This document shows, in pieces, positions 18,470 to 25,902 of a stretch of DNA of 64,000 nucleotides (its first letter is position 1; the number at the start of each line of letters is the position of its first letter). The stretch is taken from positions 2,480,001-2,544,000 of the forward strand of contig NZ_LVWJ02000014.1 in the NCBI RefSeq assembly GCF_001625015.1. The letters are read 5' to 3'. This stretch comes from Lewinella sp. 4G2 (lineage in GTDB: Bacteria; Bacteroidota; Bacteroidia; Chitinophagales; Saprospiraceae). Both the position numbers and the translations under genes were made by a program. The notes beneath the pieces were generated by a model. The model had not been told where the DNA came from, ran no database searches, and worked only from the letters and a program-made list of their open reading frames with translations.

Positions 18470-21400
18470 ATGTTAGATCTTTTACCCATCAAAAATCGCC
18501 AACGTTACTGGCTGGAAAAGTCGCTCTACACATCAGCGCTATTTCTGATATTCTTCCTCCTGCAATCCGTCCTAAATGCTCAGTGTACTGCTGAAGGTGG
18601 CGCCATCGAATTGGCTGTCGGCGGAACGGAGACATCCATTTGCGTCGATGGTGTTGCTGACCCACTCGAAATTACGCTGGACGGAAATGCTTTCGGCGAC
18701 GTTACCCGCTTCGTCATCACGGATGCTAATGGATTGATCCTCGGCCTCCCCGGCGGCAACGGTCCCTTCGACCTCGACGGTGCGGGCGACGGCATATGCC
18801 AGATCTGGTACCTCGCCTACGAGGATGGCCTCGAAGGTCTTGCGGGCGGTAACAACGTCAGCGACCTGGTGGGTTGCTTCGACTTCTCCAACCCGGTAGT
18901 GGTCGACCGCCAGTCTCCGGACGGTGGCACGGTCAGCCTGGCCGACGGCTCTACGGAAACCTACGCCTGTGCCGGTAACGTCTTTGTTGACGTCACCCAC
19001 GAAACGGACGCTACCGCGCTTAGCTACTGGTACATCATTACGGATGACAACGACAACATCTTAGGTTTTGCCAACAGCGCGGAAACGAGCCGACTCGATC
19101 TGAGTGGCGCCCCCGTTGGCATCTGCCGCATCTGGGGCTGGAGCTACCGTGGCCTCGGTGACCCCGTCGCCGGTGAGAACATCAGCAGTCTGACGGATGA
19201 CTCCTGCGAAGCGATCTCCGACAACTTTATCGCCGTTAACCGTCAGCAGGCGGCTGAAGGTGGCGCCATTGAACTGGCTACTGGTGGTACGGAGACCTCC
19301 ATTTGCGTGGACGGTGTCGGCGACCCGCTGGAAATCACTTTGGACGGAAACGCATCCGGTGCCAACACCCGCTTTGTCATCACGGATGCTAACGGCATGA
19401 TCCTCGGTCTCCCCGGCGGCAACGGTCCTTTCGACCTCGACGGTGCGGGCGACGGCGTTTGTCAGATCTGGTACCTCGCCTACGAAGATGGCCTGGAAGG
19501 TCTTGCCGGCGGCAACAACGTGAGCGACCTCGTGGGTTGCTTCGACTTCTCTAACCCCGTAGTGGTCGACCGCCAGTCTCCGGACGGTGGTACGGTCAGC
19601 TTGGCCGACGGTTCCACGGAAACCTACGCCTGTGCAGGGAACGTCTTTGTTGACGTCACCCACGAAACGGATGCTACGGCGCTCAGCTACTGGTACATTA
19701 TCACGGATGACAACGACAATATCCTCGGCTTCGCCAACAGCGCGGAGACCAGTACGCTTGATCTGAGTGGTGCCCCCGTCGGTATCTGCCGCATCTGGGG
19801 CTGGAGCTACCGTGGCCTCGGTGACCCCGTTGCCGGTGAGAATATCTCTACGCTGACGGACGACTCCTGCGAAGCGATCTCCGACAACTTCATCGCCGTT
19901 AACCGTCAGCAGGCGGCTGAAGGTGGCGCCATTGAACTGGCCATCGGTGGTACGGAGACCTCCATTTGCGTGGACGGTGTCGGCGACCCGCTGGAAATCA
20001 CTTTGGACGGCAACGCATCTGGTGCCAACACCCGCTTCGTCATCACAGATGCTAATGGATTGATCCTTGGCCTCCCCGGCGGCAACGGTCCCTTCGACCT
20101 CGACGGTGCGGGAGACGGCGTTTGTCAGATCTGGTACCTCGCCTACGAAGACGGCCTCGAAGGTCTTGCGGGCGGTAACAACGTCAGCGACCTGGTGGGT
20201 TGCTTCGACTTCTCCAACCCGGTAGTAGTGGACCGCCAGTCTCCGGACGGCGGTACGGTCAGCCTGGCCGACGGCTCTACGGAAACCTACGCTTGTGCCG
20301 GTAACGTCTTCGTTGACGTCGCCCACGAAACGGACGCTACGGCCCTCAGTTACTGGTACATCATTACAGATGATAACGACAACATCCTCGGCTTCGCCAA
20401 CAGCGCGGAAACTAGCCGTCTTGATCTGAGTGGCGCTCCCGTCGGTGTTTGCCGCATCTGGGGCTGGAGCTACCGCGGCCTTGGCGACCCCGTCGCTGGT
20501 GAAAACATCAGTAGCCTGACTGACGATTCCTGCGAAGCGATCTCCGACAACTTCATCACCGTTAACCGCCAGCAGGCCGCTGAAGGCGGCGCCATTGAAC
20601 TGGCAACTGGTGGAACGGAGACCTCCATTTGCGTGGACGGCCTCGGCGACCCACTCGAAATCACTTTGGATGGTAACGCATCGGGTGCCAACACCCGCTT
20701 CGTCATCACCGATGCTAACGGCTTGATTCTCGGCCTCCCCGGCGGCAACGGTCCCTTCGACCTCGACGGTGCGGGCGACGGCGTATGCCAGATTTGGTAC
20801 CTCGCCTACGAAGACGGCCTCGAAGGTCTTGCGGGCGGTAACAACGTCAGCGACCTGGTGGGTTGCTTCGACTTCTCTAACCCAGTCGTGGTCGACCGCC
20901 AGTCTCCGGACGGCGGTACGGTCAGCCTGGCCGATGGTTCTACGGAAACCTACGCCTGTGCCGGTAACGTCTTCGTTGACGTCACCCACGAAACGGATGC
21001 TACGGCGCTCAGCTACTGGTACATCATTACGGATGATAACGACAACATCCTCGGCTTCGCCAACAGCGCGGAAACTAGCCGTCTCGATCTGAGTGGCGCC
21101 CCCGTCGGCATCTGCCGCATCTGGGGCTGGAGCTACCGCGGCCTCGGTGACCCCGTCGCCGGTGAGAACATCAGTTCACTGACGGACGATTCTTGCGAAG
21201 CGATCTCCGATAACTTCATCACCGTTAACCGCCAGCAAGCTGCTGAGGGTGGTGCCATTGAACTGGCTACCGGTGGTACGGAGACCTCCATTTGCGTGGA
21301 CGGCGTCGGCGACCCGCTGGAAATCACTTTGGATGGCAACGCATCGGGTGCCAACACCCGCTTCGTGATTACGGATGCCAACGGATTAATTCTGGGCCTC

Positions 21401-22630
21401 CCCGGCGGTAACGGTCCCTTCGACCTCGATGGTGCGGGCGACGGCGTATGCCAGATCTGGTACCTCGCCTACGAGGACGGCCTCGAAGGTCTTGCGGGCG
21501 GTAACAATGTCAGCGACCTGGTAGGTTGCTTCGACTTCTCCAACCCGGTAGTAGTGGATCGTCAGTCTCCGGACGGTGGCACGGTCAGCCTGGCTTCCGG
21601 ATCCACGGATACGAGTGCCGTTGCCGGTGACATCGTGGTGGAAGTGGCGCACGTAACGAGTGCTACCGCCCTCAGCTACTGGTACATCATTACGGATGAC
21701 AACGACAATATCCTTGGCTTCGCCAACAGCGCCGAAACCAGTACGCTCGATCTGAGCGGCGCTCCCGCTGGTATCTGCCGTATCTGGGGTTGGAGCTACC
21801 GTGGCCTCGGTGACCCCGTCGCCGGTGAAAATATCAGTAGCCTTACTGACGACGCTTGCGAGGCAATCTCCGACAACTTCATTACCGTTAACCGCCTGGC
21901 GGATGGTGCCGTCACCCTGACCGACGTGATCATCAACGAGTTCAGCGCTGCCGGTGAGATTGAACTCTTCAACGGAACGGACCGGGCGATCGACGTCAGC
22001 AACTACTGGCTGTGCAACTTCCCCGGCTACGAGCGGGTCAGCACGCTTAACCTGGTTTGTGGAGACCTGGTCCTTCAGCCCGGTGAGGTGATGGTAGTAA
22101 GTGGTATCGACTACAATACGACCAGCGGTGAACTCGGACTTTACACGACCAACAGTTTCGGTAGCTCCGACGCCATTGTATCCTACGTGCGCTGGGGTAC
22201 GGCTACTGGAGGACGGACGAACGTTGCGGTAGCTGCGGGTATCTGGGAAGCCGGCGCGGTGGTCCCCACACCGAACGCGGATCAGAACACCCAGACTTTC
22301 GTTGGCGACGCCCTTACCTGGGCGCTGAATACGCCTAATTTGTGTGAAGCTAACGGGACTACCTCCACCAATCTGCTGGAGCGCGGCGTACGCTTATCCG
22401 TATTCCCGAATCCTATCTCCGACGTTGCCGTCATCGAGATCGAAGGATTACGTAACGATGAGACGACGTTCGAGGTGTTCGACGCTACCGGTCGCCGGGT
22501 AATTAGCCGTCAGGTCGCGGTGGGTAACGGGCGTAACCGCCTGGACCTCCGGGATCTCGCACCGGGTGCTTACGTGCTCCGCATTCTGAATGGAGACGGA
22601 TTCGCTGGCCGCCGCATTATCGTGCAGTAA
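18470..22630 (+). CDS. Giant secreted repeat protein with LTD domain and T9SS sorting domain
   Basis: About 1386 residues from the ATG at 18470 (a GTG at 18446 is in frame). A signal peptide (about 1-38, ending LQSVLNAQ) leads into five tandem 221-residue units. Each unit contains two related modules of about 110 residues, one starting GGAIELATGGTETSIC and the other GGTVSLADGSTETYAC, so there are ten modules with paired Cys. The units are nearly identical at the DNA level except the last, whose second module diverges. A lamin-tail-like domain follows (VIINEFSAAGEIELFNGTD, about 1160-1300), then a T9SS type A sorting domain (LSVFPNPISDVAVIEIEG ... LAPGAYVLRI). Likely a surface or released adhesin/scaffold; no enzymatic motif is seen. 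Confidence 0.88.
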   Translation: MLDLLPIKNRQRYWLEKSLYTSALFLIFFLLQSVLNAQCTAEGGAIELAVGGTETSICVDGVADPLEITLDGNAFGDVTRFVITDANGLILGLPGGNGPFDLDGAGDGICQIWYLAYEDGLEGLAGGNNVSDLVGCFDFSNPVVVDRQSPDGGTVSLADGSTETYACAGNVFVDVTHETDATALSYWYIITDDNDNILGFANSAETSRLDLSGAPVGICRIWGWSYRGLGDPVAGENISSLTDDSCEAISDNFIAVNRQQAAEGGAIELATGGTETSICVDGVGDPLEITLDGNASGANTRFVITDANGMILGLPGGNGPFDLDGAGDGVCQIWYLAYEDGLEGLAGGNNVSDLVGCFDFSNPVVVDRQSPDGGTVSLADGSTETYACAGNVFVDVTHETDATALSYWYIITDDNDNILGFANSAETSTLDLSGAPVGICRIWGWSYRGLGDPVAGENISTLTDDSCEAISDNFIAVNRQQAAEGGAIELAIGGTETSICVDGVGDPLEITLDGNASGANTRFVITDANGLILGLPGGNGPFDLDGAGDGVCQIWYLAYEDGLEGLAGGNNVSDLVGCFDFSNPVVVDRQSPDGGTVSLADGSTETYACAGNVFVDVAHETDATALSYWYIITDDNDNILGFANSAETSRLDLSGAPVGVCRIWGWSYRGLGDPVAGENISSLTDDSCEAISDNFITVNRQQAAEGGAIELATGGTETSICVDGLGDPLEITLDGNASGANTRFVITDANGLILGLPGGNGPFDLDGAGDGVCQIWYLAYEDGLEGLAGGNNVSDLVGCFDFSNPVVVDRQSPDGGTVSLADGSTETYACAGNVFVDVTHETDATALSYWYIITDDNDNILGFANSAETSRLDLSGAPVGICRIWGWSYRGLGDPVAGENISSLTDDSCEAISDNFITVNRQQAAEGGAIELATGGTETSICVDGVGDPLEITLDGNASGANTRFVITDANGLILGLPGGNGPFDLDGAGDGVCQIWYLAYEDGLEGLAGGNNVSDLVGCFDFSNPVVVDRQSPDGGTVSLASGSTDTSAVAGDIVVEVAHVTSATALSYWYIITDDNDNILGFANSAETSTLDLSGAPAGICRIWGWSYRGLGDPVAGENISSLTDDACEAISDNFITVNRLADGAVTLTDVIINEFSAAGEIELFNGTDRAIDVSNYWLCNFPGYERVSTLNLVCGDLVLQPGEVMVVSGIDYNTTSGELGLYTTNSFGSSDAIVSYVRWGTATGGRTNVAVAAGIWEAGAVVPTPNADQNTQTFVGDALTWALNTPNLCEANGTTSTNLLERGVRLSVFPNPISDVAVIEIEGLRNDETTFEVFDATGRRVISRQVAVGNGRNRLDLRDLAPGAYVLRILNGDGFAGRRIIVQ
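18596..21910 (+). repeat. Five tandem 663-bp coding repeats
   Basis: The same codon (first Gly of GGAIEL) recurs at 18596, 19259, 19922, 20585 and 21248, exactly 663 bp apart each time. Copies 1-4 are almost identical in DNA; the second half of copy 5 has diverged. Such arrays change copy number by recombination and may be collapsed in short-read assemblies. Confidence 0.95.
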
Positions 22631-22676
22631 GCTTAATCCATCCAACTGGTTGCTACTTCTGCGATCAGTAATTAGT

Positions 22677-22722
22677 CCGTGCCGGGCAGGAAGTTCTTTC
22701 CTGTTCGGCACGGTCTTTTTTA
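22677..22722 (+). terminator. Rho-independent terminator
   Basis: CCGTGCCG and AGGAA on the left pair with TTCCT and CGGCACGG on the right around a small internal loop, followed by TCTTTTTTA. It ends the repeat-protein gene. Confidence 0.88.
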
Positions 22723-22736
22723 CTTGCCCTTTTCCT

Positions 22737-22755
22737 GGCATCCTGCGGCAGCGCC
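22737..22755 (+). repeat. Dispersed repeat, copy 8, 19-nt variant (intergenic)
   Basis: GGCATCCTGCGGCAGCGCC: the consensus with one inserted T. The identical 19-mer occurs in inverted form at 30681-30699. It lies 26 bp upstream of the Lgt-like start codon, in the direction of that gene. Confidence 0.8.
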
Positions 22756-22781
22756 CCGTTCGAAAACTATCTTGGGGGCTG

Positions 22782-23525
22782 ATGGAAGGACAATACCTGA
22801 TCCCCGGCGCGCCGCTGATTCACTTTGGTTTGGAAACACTGGGGATCCTGCTGGCCATGCGCTACTATTACCGGCAACGCAAAGAGCGGTCAGATCAGGT
22901 GTCGGATAGCAGCCGGGTTACTCTGTTAATTGCCGCCGCACTGGGTGCCCTCATTGGCTCACGCCTGCTAGGAAGCCTGGAGGATCCAGCGAGATTCTGG
23001 TCGGGTGGGGGAGCGGACGGCTGGCTGTACTACCTGCAATCGAAAACCATCGTTGGTGGCCTCCTGGGCGGGCTATGGACGGTCGAGGTCGCCAAACGCT
23101 GGCTAGGTATCCGCAGCCGGACGGGCGACGTGTACGTGTACCCGTTGCTACTGGCCATGATGATCGGTCGGCTCGGCTGCCTGAGTATGGGGGTAGGGGA
23201 GCCTACCTACGGGTTGCCGACGGATAGTTGGGTAGGGATCGATCTGGGAGATGGAGTCGCCCGCCACGCGACGGCGCTCTACGAGTTTCTCTTTCTGGGC
23301 GTTTTGTGGTTGGGGCTGAAGGCCGTGGATAATAAGAGTAGACTGAAGGATGGTCAGCTCTTCGCCCTGTTTCTGACAGCCTATCTGGTCTGGCGGATTG
23401 GAATTGGATTCCTGCAACCGCAGATTCCACTTTATGGCCTAGGCGCCATCCAGTGGGCGTGCGTGCTGGGCCTGTTGTGGTATATTTATGACCACGGCCC
23501 CGGCTTAGTGGGTAAAGACCGATAA
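22782..23525 (+). CDS. Divergent Lgt-like (prolipoprotein diacylglyceryl transferase family) membrane protein
   Basis: 247 residues from the ATG at 22782 with about seven hydrophobic segments. It shows the Lgt layout: GGLLGGL at 92-98, GRLGC at 129-133 (Lgt usually has GRIGN), HATALYE at 162-168 (Lgt HPSQLYE) and WRIGIGF near 204-210. Two residues important in Escherichia coli Lgt are changed: the His before GGL is Val91 and the Asn of GRxGN is Cys133. It may therefore be a paralogue with a different lipid-transfer role rather than the housekeeping enzyme. Four bp separate it from a Tes-like radical SAM gene, which suggests a joint pathway. Function is inferred. Confidence 0.75.
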   Translation: MEGQYLIPGAPLIHFGLETLGILLAMRYYYRQRKERSDQVSDSSRVTLLIAAALGALIGSRLLGSLEDPARFWSGGGADGWLYYLQSKTIVGGLLGGLWTVEVAKRWLGIRSRTGDVYVYPLLLAMMIGRLGCLSMGVGEPTYGLPTDSWVGIDLGDGVARHATALYEFLFLGVLWLGLKAVDNKSRLKDGQLFALFLTAYLVWRIGIGFLQPQIPLYGLGAIQWACVLGLLWYIYDHGPGLVGKDR

Positions 23526-23529
23526 TAAT

Positions 23530-24954
23530 ATGGTTGGGAACTACACCTACTACGACTATACCCAGAGCCTTTGCCCTCACTGTTTGCGAAGAGTGGAGGC
23601 TAAGATCGTTTTTCAGGACGATAAGGTGTGGATGCGTAAGCGCTGCCCGGAGCACGGCCTGAGCCGCGTCCTGATCGCTACCGACGTGGACTACTACAAA
23701 CGGATCCGCAACTACAACAAGGCCAGTGAATACCCGAATCGGTTTCACACCCCCGTCACCTGGGGTTGCCCCTTTGATTGTGGGCTCTGCGCGGACCACG
23801 AGCAGCACAGTTGCCTCACCGTTTTGGAAGTAACGGACCGTTGCAACCTGTCCTGCCCCACCTGCTACGCGAATTCCGCGCCCAACTACGGCAGCCACCG
23901 GACGCTGGCGGAAATTGAAACGATGTTGGACGCCGTCGTCCGTAGCGAAGGCGAACCCGACGTGGTCCAAATCAGTGGGGGAGAACCGACCATCCACCCC
24001 CATTTTTGGGAGATCATGGATCTGGCCAAAGCCCGGCCCATCAAACACCTGATGCTCAATACCAACGGTCTCCGGATCGCTAATGACCCCGGCTTCGCCG
24101 AGCGGTTGGCCACCTACCAACCGGACTTCGAGGTGTACCTGCAGTTCGATAGCTTTAAACCCTCGGTGCTGTCATGCATGCGGGGGAAGGATCTCACCCG
24201 CGTCCGCGAACGGGCACTGGAAAATCTGAACCGCGTAGGTCTTTCTACGACGCTCGTCTGTACCCTCCAGCGGGGACAAAACGACGACGAATTGGGCAAG
24301 ATCATTGAGTTTGCCCTTCAGCAGGATTGCTGCCGGGGCGTCACCTTTCAACCCACCCAGGTGGCCGGGCGGACGGAGAACTTCAATCCCGCCACGGACC
24401 GGCTCACGCCCACCGAAGTGCGGCAAAAGATATTGGATCAAACCCCCTTGCTGACCGGCGATGACCTCATTCCCGTGCCCTGTAACCCGGACGCCCTCAC
24501 AATGGGCTACCTACTAAAACTGGAGGGGGAAGTTTTCCCGCTCACCCGCCACGTCAACCCCGCCGCGCTGTTGGATTCGACGACGGCTAATACGATCGTC
24601 TACGAACAACAGGATGCCGTCCACGCACAGTTGCTGGGGCTCTTCAGCACCGGTTGCTCGGTGGACGTTGCCCAGGACGGTTTCCACGAACTGATGTGTT
24701 GCCTGCCGCCGGTGAAGTCGGAATCGTTGGGCTACGGCAACCTTTTCCGGATCATCATCATGAACTTCATGGATGCGTATGATTTTGACGTGCGGTCCGT
24801 GAAGAAGAGCTGTGTCCACATCGTTCAGCCCAACGGGCACATCATTCCCTTTGAGACGATGAATCTGTTTTACCGGACGGAGGAGCAGCGGGCACGGTTA
24901 CAGACCCTGCGCGCGGAAGTACCGACCTTTTCAACTACCCTTACCACGCATTAA
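23530..24954 (+). CDS. Radical SAM protein of the Tes/MJ0619-like family
   Basis: 474 residues. The [4Fe-4S]/SAM motif CxxxCxxC is Cys105, Cys109, Cys112 (TDRCNLSCPTCYAN), followed by the SAM-binding QISGGEPT. The N-terminal part has a rubredoxin-like Cys set (CPHC at 15-18 and CPEHG near 39-43, then WGCPFDCGLC at about 79-87), and the C-terminal half has more Cys (STGCSVD, HELMCCLPP, KKSCVHIV). This domain order is that of archaeal MJ0619 and tetraether synthase Tes, which do radical chemistry on pterins or lipid tails. Next to an Lgt-like membrane protein, a lipid substrate is a reasonable guess but is not shown by the sequence. Confidence 0.85.
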   Translation: MVGNYTYYDYTQSLCPHCLRRVEAKIVFQDDKVWMRKRCPEHGLSRVLIATDVDYYKRIRNYNKASEYPNRFHTPVTWGCPFDCGLCADHEQHSCLTVLEVTDRCNLSCPTCYANSAPNYGSHRTLAEIETMLDAVVRSEGEPDVVQISGGEPTIHPHFWEIMDLAKARPIKHLMLNTNGLRIANDPGFAERLATYQPDFEVYLQFDSFKPSVLSCMRGKDLTRVRERALENLNRVGLSTTLVCTLQRGQNDDELGKIIEFALQQDCCRGVTFQPTQVAGRTENFNPATDRLTPTEVRQKILDQTPLLTGDDLIPVPCNPDALTMGYLLKLEGEVFPLTRHVNPAALLDSTTANTIVYEQQDAVHAQLLGLFSTGCSVDVAQDGFHELMCCLPPVKSESLGYGNLFRIIIMNFMDAYDFDVRSVKKSCVHIVQPNGHIIPFETMNLFYRTEEQRARLQTLRAEVPTFSTTLTTH

Positions 24955-24963
24955 ATCTACCCC

Positions 24964-25347
24964 GTGAACTACACTGCCTCGGTTATCAAGAAGCACTTGC
25001 TCAATTTCGGTCTCATCGTCCTGGTCCTTAGCCTGTTGTTTGGGATTGGGGTGGGGGGCGATGATTTCATCTACTCCGTTGGTCTGGCCGCGCTGGCCGT
25101 AGGTGCCGTTTATGGTTGTGGCCTAATCATTTCGGGCCTTGTTTTCGCCATGGCGGATACGCCAACTAAGATGGCAAAACCGGAAGCCGAAACGGCTTCC
25201 GTCGTCGACGCTCCTGAAACCGATCGGCTAGTGTCTTCCGGGGAGCGAGCAAAAGCTCACCTCCTCACGGGGTTGCTGATCTTGTTGATTGGTGGCTCAC
25301 TTTGTTTCGGATCTCTCACCGTGGGGCCGGGTATTAATATTCACTGA
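24964..25347 (+). CDS. Small membrane protein in the Lgt-like/radical SAM operon
   Basis: 127 residues from a GTG at 24964, 9 bp after the radical SAM gene. There are about three hydrophobic segments: 14-31 (FGLIVLVLSLLFGIGVGG), 36-60 (YSVGLAALAVGAVYGCGLIISGLVF) and 102-120 (LLTGLLILLIGGSLCFGS), with a charged loop between the last two. No family recognised. Its position suggests a role together with the two upstream genes. Confidence 0.65.
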   Translation: MNYTASVIKKHLLNFGLIVLVLSLLFGIGVGGDDFIYSVGLAALAVGAVYGCGLIISGLVFAMADTPTKMAKPEAETASVVDAPETDRLVSSGERAKAHLLTGLLILLIGGSLCFGSLTVGPGINIH

Positions 25348-25380
25348 TCGCCATCTATTTAGCGTTTTATCTAGCCAACA

Positions 25381-25417
25381 AAAAAGCCGCGACCGAAGTA
25401 ATTCGATCGCGGCTTTT
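25381..25417. terminator. Bidirectional rho-independent terminator
   Basis: AAAAGCCGCGA at 25382-25392 pairs with TCGCGGCTTTT at 25407-25417. It lies between convergent genes. Confidence 0.85.
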
Positions 25418-25420
25418 GTT

Positions 25421-25430
25421 TGCGGCAGCG
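25421..25430 (+). repeat. Partial dispersed repeat (10-bp core)
   Basis: TGCGGCAGCG matches only the core of the 18-bp repeat. It may be a decayed or truncated copy or chance. Confidence 0.25.
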
Positions 25431-25436
25431 GAAGGA

Positions 25437-25811
25437 TTAGCCCTCCTTATCGCAGGTTTTGGCGCAGCTCTTAGCGCAACCTTTCTTGGCGGTGTCCTTC
25501 GGCTTGCAGCAGTTGGCTAGGCCTTCGACAGCCTTGGGTCGGGCGGGAACGTCATCCGCAGCGTAGCCGGTATTGGCGATGGCCTGGCGGAGGGTAGCTA
25601 CGTCGACCAATTTGTCGTCGTACTTGATCTTTACTTTTTTGGTGACGAGATCCAACTCAGCCTTGGCGACGCCCTCAATGGCGAGCAGGTTCTTTTCGAT
25701 GCTCGTTTTGCACATTTCGCAAACGGCGGAAGTCTGGATGACCACCTTCTTCGGTGGGGCCGCCATGGCGATAAAAGCAAAGACGGCAACTAGGATGGGG
25801 AGTAAACGCAT
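25437..25811 (-). CDS. Exported heavy-metal-associated (HMA) domain protein
   Basis: 124 residues. A signal peptide covers about 1-18 (ILVAVFAFIAMAAPP). The HMA domain at about 22-90 carries the metal-binding CEMC at 31-34 in the usual loop before helix 1, with the ferredoxin-like pattern EGVAKAELDLVTKKVKIKYDD. A Cys-rich, Lys-rich tail (CCKPKDTAKKGCAKSCAKTC) probably adds metal sites. A periplasmic copper or other soft-metal carrier is likely. It is encoded downstream of a TonB receptor and an HYC_CC_PP-type protein on the same strand. Confidence 0.85.
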   Translation of the reverse strand: MRLLPILVAVFAFIAMAAPPKKVVIQTSAVCEMCKTSIEKNLLAIEGVAKAELDLVTKKVKIKYDDKLVDVATLRQAIANTGYAADDVPARPKAVEGLANCCKPKDTAKKGCAKSCAKTCDKEG

Positions 25812-25902
25812 GGTATTCTGTTTGAGATTCTAAAGATACGGCTGTCAGCGATTTGTGGCTGAATCCAGTACTGATTTTGAAGATTCGTTAACGTTGGCAA
25901 AT

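Noticed and set aside
19061..20989. A 642-codon open frame on the minus strand
   Set aside because: It is antisense to the tandem-repeat protein and stays open only because the same stop-free 663-bp unit is repeated.
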